From an uncultured Helicobacteraceae bacterium (GTDB lineage Bacteria > Campylobacterota > Campylobacteria > Campylobacterales > Helicobacteraceae), in the NCBI GenBank assembly GCA_934728205.1, contig CAKVEH010000016.1:1-12454 (forward strand): 12,454 nt of DNA, written 5' to 3'. Below are positions 1 to 6,395 of the stretch, piece after piece. The position numbers and the translations under genes are program-made. The stretch's first letter is position 1. The number at the start of each line of letters is the position of its first letter. The notes beneath the pieces are model-generated. The model worked only from the letters and a program-made list of their open reading frames with translations, had not been told where the DNA came from and did not search any database.

Positions 1-163
1 AGTGTAAAATTTAAGGCAGGAATCTAACACATTAAATATTAAATATAGCTTAAATAATGAGAAATAATTTTATTATAGAAAAATTTTTACTTGGACTTTA
101 ATAGTATTGTCTAAAGGCACATTTATTGCATACCTTTGGTAAGATTTATTGTAAGGATTGGCT
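1..163. other. AT-rich non-coding leader at window edge
   Basis: I see no complete gene here. One plus-strand frame is open from base 1 to a TAA at 25-27 (about eight codons). It could be the last residues of a gene lying outside the window, but this is too short to assess. The rest is very AT-rich and probably holds the promoter of the next gene. TATTAT at 71-76 is a possible -10 box, and TAAGAT at 140-145 with an upstream TGG looks like an extended -10 but would start transcription almost on the ribosome-binding site. Neither can be chosen from sequence alone. Confidence 0.5.
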
Positions 164-415
164 ATGCAGTTGCAAGATGATAACGCGCTTAACATCTCAA
201 AGCGTGGGGTTAAAATCGCTATTTTATGTGTGTTTGTGGTGGTCGTGTTAGGGCTTATCAATATTTATGTGCTTATCGTGCAGATTCGCTCCACTGAGGG
301 CATACACAATCGTGTAGTGGTGCTAGAAAAAGAGCTCAAAGACACGCAAAAAATGCTCAACCAAGCGCAGAGTGATTCTCATCAATTAGGCAATTCAAAC
401 GAGCCAAGAGAGTAG
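164..415 (+). CDS. small inner-membrane protein with C-terminal coiled coil
   Basis: The gene encodes an 83-residue protein of unknown function. A short polar N-terminus containing K13 and R14 is followed by one strongly hydrophobic helix at about residues 17-40. A charged segment at about 46-70 (heptad-like VVVLEKELKDTQKML) then suggests a short coiled coil, and the tail is polar. The layout resembles FtsB/DivIC-type or other single-pass bitopic proteins, but I see no diagnostic motif and assign no function. The start is the ATG at 164, seven bases after TAAGGA at 152-157; an in-frame TTG at 158 is too close to that site. The stop lies two bases before the next start, so the two genes are probably translationally coupled and act in the same envelope process. 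Confidence 0.75.
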   Translation: MQLQDDNALNISKRGVKIAILCVFVVVVLGLINIYVLIVQIRSTEGIHNRVVVLEKELKDTQKMLNQAQSDSHQLGNSNEPRE

Positions 416-417
416 CG

Positions 418-891
418 ATGAGTGGAGCATTAGCGCGCGTGGCTTTTGTGCTTTTTAGTGCATATATAAGCGTGTTTGGCGCGAGTTGGCTAGATGATCT
501 TGCGTATGATGAATGGCGCGATGGACAGAGCCTAGAGGCAATCATCTCATACAAACTTGAACTCCAAGATGAGGTGGCTAAAGCAGAGCGTTACAGAGTA
601 TCAGTAGCGATGAATGAAGTTAAAGCTCCCAAAAGAAGCTATGTGTGTAGTATTGATGTGGGCGATTATGATATTTTAGATGATATGAGTTTTTTTATCC
701 TTGATTTACTAAAAAAAGAGCAAGAGCAAGTGCTTGAATGCCTTTATAAAGGTGAAGTAAAGGTAAAAGAATATGCTTTATGGCGCGAGGGCAGGGCGAG
801 GAGCACTGCATTATTAGAGATTAAACCCACGCGAGTGAGCGCGTATTTGCATAATAGAGAGTTGATTTTGCACATTCCACAAGAGATTTAG
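418..891 (+). CDS. secreted hypothetical protein, unknown function
   Basis: The 157-residue product begins with a likely Sec signal peptide. It has a short n-region with R7, a hydrophobic stretch at about 8-20, and a plausible signal peptidase I site after FGA (residues 20-22), giving a mature periplasmic protein of about 135 residues. The mature part is highly charged. It has two cysteines, C77 and C108, which could form a disulfide. I do not recognise a family. The gene starts two bases after the preceding small membrane-protein gene and has only a weak purine-rich stretch (GAGAG) upstream, consistent with coupled translation. Its TAG stop overlaps, tail to tail, the stop of the minus-strand LpoB-like gene by four bases, so no separate terminator fits between them. 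Confidence 0.75.
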   Translation: MSGALARVAFVLFSAYISVFGASWLDDLAYDEWRDGQSLEAIISYKLELQDEVAKAERYRVSVAMNEVKAPKRSYVCSIDVGDYDILDDMSFFILDLLKKEQEQVLECLYKGEVKVKEYALWREGRARSTALLEIKPTRVSAYLHNRELILHIPQEI

Positions 892-2282
892 ATTCTAATG
901 CGTAATCCTATCGCCGTGCCAAACCCTGACATCATATAATCGCCCATATAATAAGGACCAATAACGGTGTCATAATTTATTTCCACCGATAAGCCAACTC
1001 TCCTAGAATCAGTATATGCTATAAACCCCCATTTAATTGTCAAATAGGAATTTTGTATCACTTTGCTTAAAGTAGTGCCAATAGGTTGCCCAGAATAGGA
1101 AAAACTAGATACTATACTTGAAGATTCCAACCAATCCTTGCTTAGTCTTAGCCCTATAAATGTTTCACCACCTTGTAACTCATAGCTTTGGAACTTATAA
1201 CTTCCTACAATCTCAACCCCCATTCTATGAGAATGGAGCTCATCAGTTTGTGTTACCATTTCTCCTATTATTGGGGTGGGTGGTGGAGTTTGTGATTCTA
1301 TAGATGGAGTAAAAATATGGGTATAAACAACACTTACTCCTAAAGCCCAATTTTGTGATATGTCGCGTTCGTATCCGACCAACAGGCTTGCAGGCCACAT
1401 TAAGTGCCATACATCTTCATTGTTGTGTCCAGCACCAGCACCAGCAAAACTGCAACCCCCCATCCAATCACAACCTGAGCTTTCGGCAGAATATTGCCCT
1501 GCATTTGTTAGAGACATATCCAACCCAAAAATAAAATGATTTTTTGATGTGGAGCGTTTTTTATTGGGAGTTTTTCTAGTTGTCGTGCTGTAAGAAGGGT
1601 AGTATGTTGTCATTTTGTTTTGTTCTGCTAATTGCTCTTCTATCTCTTCTTGTGCGATGAGTTTAAAGATAACCTCTTCATTATCCCACACTACCGTGCC
1701 TGTTTTTAAGTCTGTCAAGGTAAGTAAAAACTGATAATCTATGCGTATATCATTTCTTATGCGAGTAACGCGCTGTGATATTTTGCCAGATAGTGAGTAA
1801 TTTGGCGAAATCAAATTGCCCTTTTGCTGTGTGGTGTGCTGGTTAAACTCCTTATCATTGCGTAGCTCCCTAGAATCTCTAATCATAGAATCTATTGAGT
1901 TTGCATTCCCTGATATGGCATTAGTGAGGATAAACTTTTTAGAATCACGGATTTTACGCACAAATTTACGACTAAGAAGCTCCATATCAATAGATTGATT
2001 TGTGTCATTTTGTATATCTGATATGGCGAGGATTTTTTTGCTTTGTGATTGGGTTAAGTCTTTGACAAAGTCAGATTTTAGCAGGGACTTAGCGTTATTA
2101 TCTACCATTTTTTCTATGTCGTGGTAATCAATCCCATAGGAAGTGTATTTGGTAGAATCTTTAATGTATGTTGCATTAGAAACACACGAGATAAAGGCAA
2201 AACTTGCAAGCAAAAGGAGCAAAAGTTGTGTTATTTTGGCAGGATTAAGTATTTCATTGTCGCTATCCTTTGTGTTTTTCAT
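888..2282 (-). CDS. lipoprotein: LpoB-like domain fused to predicted outer-membrane barrel-like domain
   Basis: The 464-residue product has an n-region with K16, a poly-Leu h-region at about 20-31 and a likely lipobox FISC with lipidation at C33. Residues about 45-208 resemble the LpoB-type penicillin-binding-protein activator family. Features include a strand with ILAISDIQNDTNQSID (84-99), a helix pairing RKFVRKIRDSKKF, a 'YSLSGKI' strand (162-168) and a terminal 'TDLKTGTVVWDNE' hairpin (190-202). LpoB in E. coli is an outer-membrane lipoprotein that reaches through the periplasm to stimulate PBP1B; that role is inferred here from fold only. A basic linker (about 235-247, KTPNKKRSTSK) leads to about 217 residues of alternating hydrophobic and polar strands with aromatic girdles, ending in GLRIRI. 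This looks like a small beta-barrel. C271 and C277 in CDWMGGC may pair. The ATG is preceded by AAGGA at 7 bases spacing. The gene lies 194 nt beyond obgE, with a G10 tract in its upstream region. The LpoB call is fairly secure and the barrel call is tentative. Confidence 0.75.
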   Translation of the reverse strand: MKNTKDSDNEILNPAKITQLLLLLLASFAFISCVSNATYIKDSTKYTSYGIDYHDIEKMVDNNAKSLLKSDFVKDLTQSQSKKILAISDIQNDTNQSIDMELLSRKFVRKIRDSKKFILTNAISGNANSIDSMIRDSRELRNDKEFNQHTTQQKGNLISPNYSLSGKISQRVTRIRNDIRIDYQFLLTLTDLKTGTVVWDNEEVIFKLIAQEEIEEQLAEQNKMTTYYPSYSTTTRKTPNKKRSTSKNHFIFGLDMSLTNAGQYSAESSGCDWMGGCSFAGAGAGHNNEDVWHLMWPASLLVGYERDISQNWALGVSVVYTHIFTPSIESQTPPPTPIIGEMVTQTDELHSHRMGVEIVGSYKFQSYELQGGETFIGLRLSKDWLESSSIVSSFSYSGQPIGTTLSKVIQNSYLTIKWGFIAYTDSRRVGLSVEINYDTVIGPYYMGDYMMSGFGTAIGLRIRI

Positions 2283-2322
2283 TTACATATCCTTTTGTAA
2301 AAATTTCGCTTAGAATCTCTAA

Positions 2323-2348
2323 GTTATAGATTCACACAAACAATTCTA
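2323..2348 (-). promoter_or_regulatory. candidate promoter boxes of the LpoB-like gene
   Basis: On the minus strand, TATAAC (2328-2323) is a reasonable -10 box about 40 bases before the start codon. A second box, TAGAAT (2348-2343), directly follows the G10 tract. If TATAAC is used, a -35 region would sit on the edge of the G tract. If TAGAAT is used, the tract lies inside the spacer. Either way its length could change promoter strength. This is inference from position only. Confidence 0.35.
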
Positions 2349-2358
2349 CCCCCCCCCC
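2349..2358. repeat. homopolymer tract, ten C (G10 on coding strand)
   Basis: Ten consecutive C on the plus strand lie 66 bases upstream of the LpoB-like start codon, in the gap after obgE. Long G/C runs are strongly under-represented in genomes of this composition and in Helicobacter and Campylobacter are typical contingency tracts that change length by slipped-strand mispairing. This one is intergenic, so it would act on transcription rather than reading frame. Confidence 0.9.
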
Positions 2359-2476
2359 TACTTAACTTTTGCTTAAATGAGTTAGGTAAGATTGCCATTA
2401 AAGTATGTTGAAAATTGCGGTGTAAATACTTGATTGGAGGTTTTGGTGTTTTGGGATGTTAAGGGTTAGCAGTTTC

Positions 2477-3607
2477 TTAGGCTTGTTGCAATGCGTTGCA
2501 AAGCGCGCTAACAAGCGCATTGAGATTGTGCCTTGTAACCGCAGAGATTGGCAGGATAAACGCAGGCTTGACAAAATCCGCGTTGCTAAAATCTAGTCCA
2601 AAATCTTTCGCACAAGATTTTGTATTTTGTGGATTTTGTGTTTGCTTTTGTGTTTTTTGTGTTGCATTTCGCGCTAGATTCTGTGGGTTTGGCAGGGTGT
2701 CAATCTTGCTAAGCGCGATTCCATACGGGCGTATGGCTAGCGTGCTTGAGTAGGATTCTAGCTCACGCCTTAGGTTTGCAAACTGCGCTCCCACGCTTAA
2801 ACCCCCTTCAAATTCCGCTCGCGTGCAATCAAGCACAAAAAGCAAAAACTTCGTGCGCTCAATGTGTCGCAAAAACTGCAAGCCAAGCCCTTTGCCCGCA
2901 CTCGCCCCATCGATTATGCCCGGAATGTCAGCCATCACAAAGCTATCTAGCCCATTAAAATTTTTAGGATTCTCACCCACCTCCACCACGCCCAAATGCG
3001 GTGTGAGCGTAGTAAATTCGTAGTTTGCCACTTCGGGTTTGGCGTTTGAGAGCGTTGAAATGAGCGTGGATTTGCCGACATTTGGGTAGCCCACTAAGCC
3101 CACATCAGCAATGAGTTTTAGCTCTAATTTTATGTGGCGAGACTGCCCTGCTATGCCTTTTTGGGCGTAGGTTGGGGCTTGGTTTGTCGCGGTTTTAAAA
3201 TGTGCATTGCCTAAGCCCCCTTTGCCTCCCTTTAGTGCGACAAATTGCGCATTTCCGCCTTTGGTAGCATTGCTAAAATCCTTGTCAAAATCGCACAAAA
3301 TCACTCCACTCTCAAAATCGATAACTTGCGTGCCAAGCGGGACTTTGATGATACAATGTGCCCCACTTTTCCCTGCACACCGCTTAGGCTTGCCAGATTC
3401 GCCATTGTGAGCCTTGTGGTGTTTTTTGCCTCGAAAGTTTGCCAGCGTATGGGCGTTATTATCCACTTCAAAGATTATATCGCCACCCCTACCGCCATCG
3501 CCACCATCAGGTCCGCCCTGTATGACAAATTTCTCCCTGCGGAAACTCACACACCCAGCCCCGCCATTGCCCGAAGTGATAAAAATATCTACGCTATCGA
3601 CAAACAT
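2477..3607 (-). CDS. obgE: GTPase Obg
   Basis: The product is an Obg/CgtA GTPase involved in 50S ribosome assembly and growth control. It has 376 residues from the ATG at 3607, which has AGGA seven bases upstream; an in-frame TTG two codons earlier is too close to that site. Residues 1-160 form the glycine-rich Obg domain, with [13 protein letters not shown] at about 31-43 and the [11 protein letters not shown] block at 124-134. The G domain follows: G1 GYPNVGKS (173-180), the TTL switch (about 199-201), G3 DIPG (227-230), G4 SKID (300-303) and G5 SA (355-356). The C-terminal OCT domain found in Firmicutes is absent, as I recall for H. pylori Obg. Two features stand out: Ser300 replaces the usual Asn of NKxD, and between G4 and G5 (about 306-335) there is a Gln/Asn/Thr-rich low-complexity insert. 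It lies downstream of rplU and rpmA, a widely conserved association, with the DUF2059 gene inserted between. Confidence 0.96.
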   Translation of the reverse strand: MFVDSVDIFITSGNGGAGCVSFRREKFVIQGGPDGGDGGRGGDIIFEVDNNAHTLANFRGKKHHKAHNGESGKPKRCAGKSGAHCIIKVPLGTQVIDFESGVILCDFDKDFSNATKGGNAQFVALKGGKGGLGNAHFKTATNQAPTYAQKGIAGQSRHIKLELKLIADVGLVGYPNVGKSTLISTLSNAKPEVANYEFTTLTPHLGVVEVGENPKNFNGLDSFVMADIPGIIDGASAGKGLGLQFLRHIERTKFLLFVLDCTRAEFEGGLSVGAQFANLRRELESYSSTLAIRPYGIALSKIDTLPNPQNLARNATQKTQKQTQNPQNTKSCAKDFGLDFSNADFVKPAFILPISAVTRHNLNALVSALCNALQQA

Positions 3608-3695
3608 TTCCAAATCCTACAAATGAGATTTTTGCATTCGCGCTTTGTTGATTTTACTCTTTTTATCGCTTGCTTGCGCGTCTAGATTCTAAAAT

Positions 3696-4193
3696 CTATT
3701 GTTGTAAAATCGCTTGAAATTTTTGCTGAAAAATTGGGAGGTGCTTTTGGAGGATTTGTATCATTAGCGGGGTTAAGTCCTCATTTACCATTGCGACTTG
3801 CATTTTAGCGAGCTTGCGCCCAAGCGGTGTTTGGTAAAATTTGATAAGCTCTTCTAAATCGCGAAGAGAGAGATATTTTTTGTAAATGCTTGGGAGGAGG
3901 GCTAGCATATCATTATACGCGCCACTCATATATTCGTTGTAGGCTTGGGCGATTTGAGTTTTTTGTGCCTTGTTAAGTTTGTTGCCATACTCGGCATAGA
4001 GCGCGTTTAAGGCTTGTTTGTCATCAAGCATTTGGTTTAGGGCGGCGTTAGCTTGTGAGACATTGAGAAACCGCATTAGTGTGTCCTCATATTCATCAGC
4101 ATTCGCTACACTAAGCCCTGCAAATAGCACACTACAAATAAATGCACGAAAGAGATAAACACCATTGAAAGCGAAAATTTTACACTTTTTCAT
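3696..4193 (-). CDS. DUF2059 family periplasmic protein
   Basis: The 165-residue protein has a signal peptide (K2, K3, hydrophobic stretch about 14-30) and a likely cleavage site after ANA (30-32). The mature protein is almost all helical. The segment LRDLEELIKFYQTPLGRKLAKM (110-131) is the signature I associate with DUF2059, whose members are exported helical proteins of unknown function. The gene starts 18 bases after the rpmA stop. No good ribosome-binding site lies in those 18 bases (an AAGG sits farther back, over the rpmA end), so it may be translated by coupling to rpmA. It is followed after 88 bases by obgE. Its place inside a ribosomal/Obg operon may reflect only co-transcription. 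The family call is fairly confident; the role is unknown. Confidence 0.8.
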   Translation of the reverse strand: MKKCKIFAFNGVYLFRAFICSVLFAGLSVANADEYEDTLMRFLNVSQANAALNQMLDDKQALNALYAEYGNKLNKAQKTQIAQAYNEYMSGAYNDMLALLPSIYKKYLSLRDLEELIKFYQTPLGRKLAKMQVAMVNEDLTPLMIQILQKHLPIFQQKFQAILQQ

Positions 4194-4211
4194 TATGCGT
4201 TGGTGCGAGTT

Positions 4212-4589
4212 TTACGCCTTTGTCGCTTTTGCGCTTGTTTTTGCCACACTCTTTGTCGCTGGCTTTTTGGCTGGAGTGGCTTTTATGCTCTGTGCTGTCT
4301 TGGTAGTCTGTGTGCTTTGGGCTAGTTTTGCTTGGCTTTGGGCTATCACAGAGACTTTTTTGCGTAGTTTTGATTTTTGGCTAAATTTCACCACGCCATC
4401 GATAAGCGCGAAAATCGTGTGGTCTTTGCCTATGCCTACATTATCGCCTGCGTGGATTTTGGTCCCTCGTTGTCGGACTATGATATTGCCCGCTCGCACA
4501 AATTGTGAGCCAAATTTTTTAATCCCTAGTCGGCGTCCTGCTGAGTCGCGGTTGTTTTGGGTGCTGCCCTGTCCTTTTTTGTGTGCCAT
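4212..4589 (-). CDS. rpmA: 50S ribosomal protein L27 with basic C-terminal extension
   Basis: L27 sits at the peptidyl-transferase centre of the large ribosomal subunit, with its N-terminal tail reaching the tRNA ends. The product begins [10 protein letters not shown] without the cleavable leader seen in Firmicutes, then follows the family: [16 protein letters not shown] (12-27), [16 protein letters not shown] (33-48) and the [15 protein letters not shown] end (67-81). The family usually stops here at about 85 residues. This protein continues for about 42 residues (84-125) composed mainly of Ala, Lys, Thr, Ser and Gln, with nine Lys and no acidic residue. A clear AAGGAG lies six bases before the ATG. 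The gene follows rplU but across an unusually long 245-nt gap. Confidence 0.96.
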   Translation of the reverse strand: MAHKKGQGSTQNNRDSAGRRLGIKKFGSQFVRAGNIIVRQRGTKIHAGDNVGIGKDHTIFALIDGVVKFSQKSKLRKKVSVIAQSQAKLAQSTQTTKTAQSIKATPAKKPATKSVAKTSAKATKA

Positions 4590-4834
4590 TTTTTGCTCCT
4601 TTTAATGTGTTTTGTATTTGAAGTTGTGCTTGTCTTTTGGGCTATTTTGCGGGAGTGCTTCGTGTGTTTCGCTCGATAGACTTCATTGTCTTATCTACGC
4701 TCACGCACTTGCATAATCCACAAACTAGCCTCAAAATCCATAGCGCACTTGTTGCCATTTGAAATCATTTATTTCAAAATGCGTTTTTTGCAAACCAAGT
4801 TTTTGTGTTTGCTATGTCTTTTACATTCTAGAAT
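4590..4834. other. long rplU-rpmA intergenic region
   Basis: This 245-nt stretch separates two ribosomal genes that are usually within a few tens of bases. It ends with the AAGGAG site for rpmA. I see no convincing gene. The longest minus-strand frame of note is 38 codons, starting at an ATG near 4756, with no ribosome-binding site. An AT-rich inverted repeat is present at 4758-4778. Possible contents are a separate rpmA promoter, an RNA leader or a degenerate intergenic repeat; none is demonstrable from sequence alone. Confidence 0.5.
4758..4778. repeat. inverted repeat between rplU and rpmA
   Basis: TTTGAAAT and ATTTCAAA form a perfect 8-bp inverted repeat with a five-base loop. Allowing one bulged T, the stem extends to the flanking CAT/ATG. 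On the plus strand it is followed shortly by six T, but no plus-strand gene precedes it; on the minus strand there is no T run. It could be an operator or an mRNA hairpin in the rpmA leader. Confidence 0.5.
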
Positions 4835-5146
4835 CTATCCTGCGATTGCTACGATTCTAACCCGTGTAAAATCTCGCCGAAATCCGCGCTTTGTCTTGCT
4901 GTCTTTGCGTCTGCGCTTCTTAAAGGCGATGATTTTCTTGCCTCTGCCCTCGTTTATGACTTCTGCTTGCACTTTCGCGCCCTTTAGCAACGGCGTGCCA
5001 ATGCTTAGCTCCTTGCCATTATGCAAGGCTAGCACTTCGTCAAATTCTAGCTTGTCTTTTGGCTCTTTGCCAAGTTTGTCAAGTAGCAAAATATCGCCCT
5101 GCGCGACTTTATACTGCTTGCCACCATTTTTAAATATCGCATACAT
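4835..5146 (-). CDS. rplU: 50S ribosomal protein L21
   Basis: The 103-residue product has the usual L21 length and sequence. It opens with [18 protein letters not shown], has the central [16 protein letters not shown] block (49-64), and a basic C-terminal region [17 protein letters not shown] (75-91) that binds 23S rRNA. AAGGA lies eight bases upstream of the ATG. It is the first gene of the minus-strand cluster and is divergent from the M23 peptidase gene, with 125 bases between the two starts. A possible minus-strand -10 box, TAAAAT at 5197-5192, would give a leader of about 40 bases. Confidence 0.97.
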   Translation of the reverse strand: MYAIFKNGGKQYKVAQGDILLLDKLGKEPKDKLEFDEVLALHNGKELSIGTPLLKGAKVQAEVINEGRGKKIIAFKKRRRKDSKTKRGFRRDFTRVRIVAIAG

Positions 5147-5191
5147 TGCGCCTATCCTTCCTAATCAAAATTTGGTTTAAAGTGAAGTGCG

Positions 5192-5197
5192 ATTTTA
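5192..5197 (-). promoter_or_regulatory. candidate -10 box for rplU cluster
   Basis: TAAAAT on the minus strand, about 45 bases before the rplU start codon, is the best -10-like hexamer in the divergent region. No clear -35 is visible. Weak, position-based call. Confidence 0.3.
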
Positions 5198-5227
5198 CCT
5201 TAAAAAATCTTAAATCACGCTTTATGT

Positions 5228-5235
5228 TATATAAT
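5228..5235 (+). promoter_or_regulatory. candidate -10 box for M23 peptidase gene
   Basis: TATATAAT contains a consensus TATAAT (5230-5235), and a TG lies just upstream (5225-5226), giving an extended -10 character common in epsilonproteobacterial promoters. Predicted transcription would start near 5242, about 30 bases before the ATG at 5272. Confidence 0.5.
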
Positions 5236-5271
5236 TTGATTAAAAAAATTTCATTCCTAAGGAGCGGTAAA

Positions 5272-6156
5272 ATGAAAAAATCCCATAATTTAAAGATTCT
5301 TTACACATTTTTTTTGTGTGTCGGTGTGTGTCTTGGTGCGTCAAAGGAAAGTGAAAAAAAGGATTTGCCATTTATTACGGATAAAGTCGTGCATAATGGC
5401 ACGACCTTTATTTTACAGAGCAAACATCAAATTCCAATTTTTAGCGAGCATAAGACTTATGCGTGGCTTTCTCACCCGAGTAAAGATGGCGAGTTCATCG
5501 CTATGATTCCCATTCCATATCGTCAAAAAAGCAATGTAATCCTTTATACAAAAGAAAATGAAAAAAAAGCTAAAAAGCAACCCATTGGGCAAATCGCTAT
5601 TACGCAAAAACCCTACAATCAAGAGAAAATCTCTGTCCCACCAAATAAAGTCCAATATAACCAAAAAATCGCTAATCGCATAGAATCTGAGCGCAAAGAA
5701 TCTGCTAGTATTTATAATACTTTTACGTCCACACGCTATTGGAGCAAACCATTTATCGCACCACTTGATTCTGTGATTACAAGTGCGTATGGCAATGCGA
5801 GAATCTTCAACGGAAAATTGCAAAGTTTCCATACGGGCACAGACTTTCGTGCAGCGATGAATACACCTGTGCCAGCGAGTAATGATGGTGTAGTGGTGCT
5901 TGCAAAAGAGCGATATTTATCTGGCAATAGTGTGATGATAGACCACGGAGAGGGTGTGTATAGTGTGTATTTCCACTTAGAAAGCTTTAAAGTAAAGGTA
6001 GGCGATGTTGTAAAACAGGGACAAATAATCGCATTAAGTGGAAATACAGGTCGTTCGAGCGGAGCACATCTGCATTTTGGTATAGTGATTAACAACACAA
6101 TCATTGACCCAATGGACTTTATCGAAAAAATTAAAGAGGTTATAGAGCAAAAATAG
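5272..6156 (+). CDS. secreted M23 (LytM-type) zinc metallopeptidase
   Basis: The product is a peptidoglycan endopeptidase-type protein of 294 residues. It has a signal peptide (KK at 2-3, hydrophobic core about 9-22, likely cut after LGA). An N-terminal region of about 130 residues has no assigned domain. The M23 domain spans about 160-290. The metal ligands are visible as H187 and D191 in FHTGTD and H268 in HLH. The partner histidines H235 (YFHLE) and H266 (GAHLHFG) are also present, so the enzyme should be active. M23 proteins of this lineage (Csd1, Csd2, Csd3/HdpA) trim crosslinks and shape the cell; I cannot assign this one to a specific member. The start is the ATG with AAGGAG seven bases upstream; the frame is open further upstream but without a signal peptide. 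The early coding part contains a T8 run (5308-5315) and an A8 run (5561-5568). Confidence 0.92.
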   Translation: MKKSHNLKILYTFFLCVGVCLGASKESEKKDLPFITDKVVHNGTTFILQSKHQIPIFSEHKTYAWLSHPSKDGEFIAMIPIPYRQKSNVILYTKENEKKAKKQPIGQIAITQKPYNQEKISVPPNKVQYNQKIANRIESERKESASIYNTFTSTRYWSKPFIAPLDSVITSAYGNARIFNGKLQSFHTGTDFRAAMNTPVPASNDGVVVLAKERYLSGNSVMIDHGEGVYSVYFHLESFKVKVGDVVKQGQIIALSGNTGRSSGAHLHFGIVINNTIIDPMDFIEKIKEVIEQK

Positions 6157-6168
6157 TAAAGTAAATGG

Positions 6169-6193
6169 TATAGTAATATTTTTATACTATAAT
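6169..6193 (+). promoter_or_regulatory. candidate efflux promoter with overlapping palindrome
   Basis: TATAGTA (6169-6175) and TACTATA (6185-6191) form a perfect 7-bp inverted repeat with a 9-base AT centre. Its right arm overlaps a consensus -10 box TATAAT (6188-6193) about 110 bases before the adaptor start. This arrangement suits a repressor operator. In C. jejuni the TetR-type repressor CmeR binds an inverted repeat in the cmeABC promoter. It is unlikely to be a terminator for the M23 gene because the stem has almost no GC and no T run follows. Confidence 0.45.
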
Positions 6194-6336
6194 GCGCTCC
6201 CATAAAATTTGTTTGATTGTTAGGTTTGATGCAAGCATTATGGCATTAAAATCGCTTATGAATAATGATTTTAGAATCTTAGTCTAGCTTTTAAGGAGAA
6301 TGAATGGAAGCGCATTATAATAAAAGCAAAATACTA

Positions 6337-6395
6337 TTTTTTGGCGTGCTAGCATTATTATTTCTTTTTTTGGCGTGCTAGCATTATTATTTCTT
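6337..6395 (+). repeat. 29-bp perfect tandem duplication in signal-peptide coding region
   Basis: Positions 6337-6365 are repeated exactly at 6366-6394, and identity at period 29 continues one base further. Each unit starts with a run of T followed by GGCGTGCTAGCATTATTATT. As 29 is not a multiple of three, a change of one copy alters the reading frame. The second copy contains seven T in a row (6365-6371). Confidence 0.97.

Noticed and set aside
3245..3685. 146-codon plus-strand frame opposite obgE
   Set aside because: It lies antisense to a clearly conserved gene, has no ribosome-binding site and its product has no coherent features.
4165..4605. 146-codon plus-strand frame opposite rpmA with hydrophobic product
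   Set aside because: The hydrophobicity comes from the antisense of the Lys/Ala-rich L27 tail; it starts inside the DUF2059 gene and has no ribosome-binding site.
4642..4758. 38-codon minus-strand frame between rplU and rpmA (begins MATSALWILRL)
   Set aside because: There is no ribosome-binding site, its start lies next to the inverted repeat, and its composition is not convincing for a protein.
5146..5271. Longer N-terminus for the M23 peptidase from TTG 5146
   Set aside because: The ATG at 5272 has a strong AAGGAG and opens a proper signal peptide; the upstream part overlaps the likely promoter.
6157..6193. Rho-independent terminator of the M23 gene
   Set aside because: The inverted repeat is almost pure AT with no following T run and coincides with a -10 box, so an operator is the better reading.
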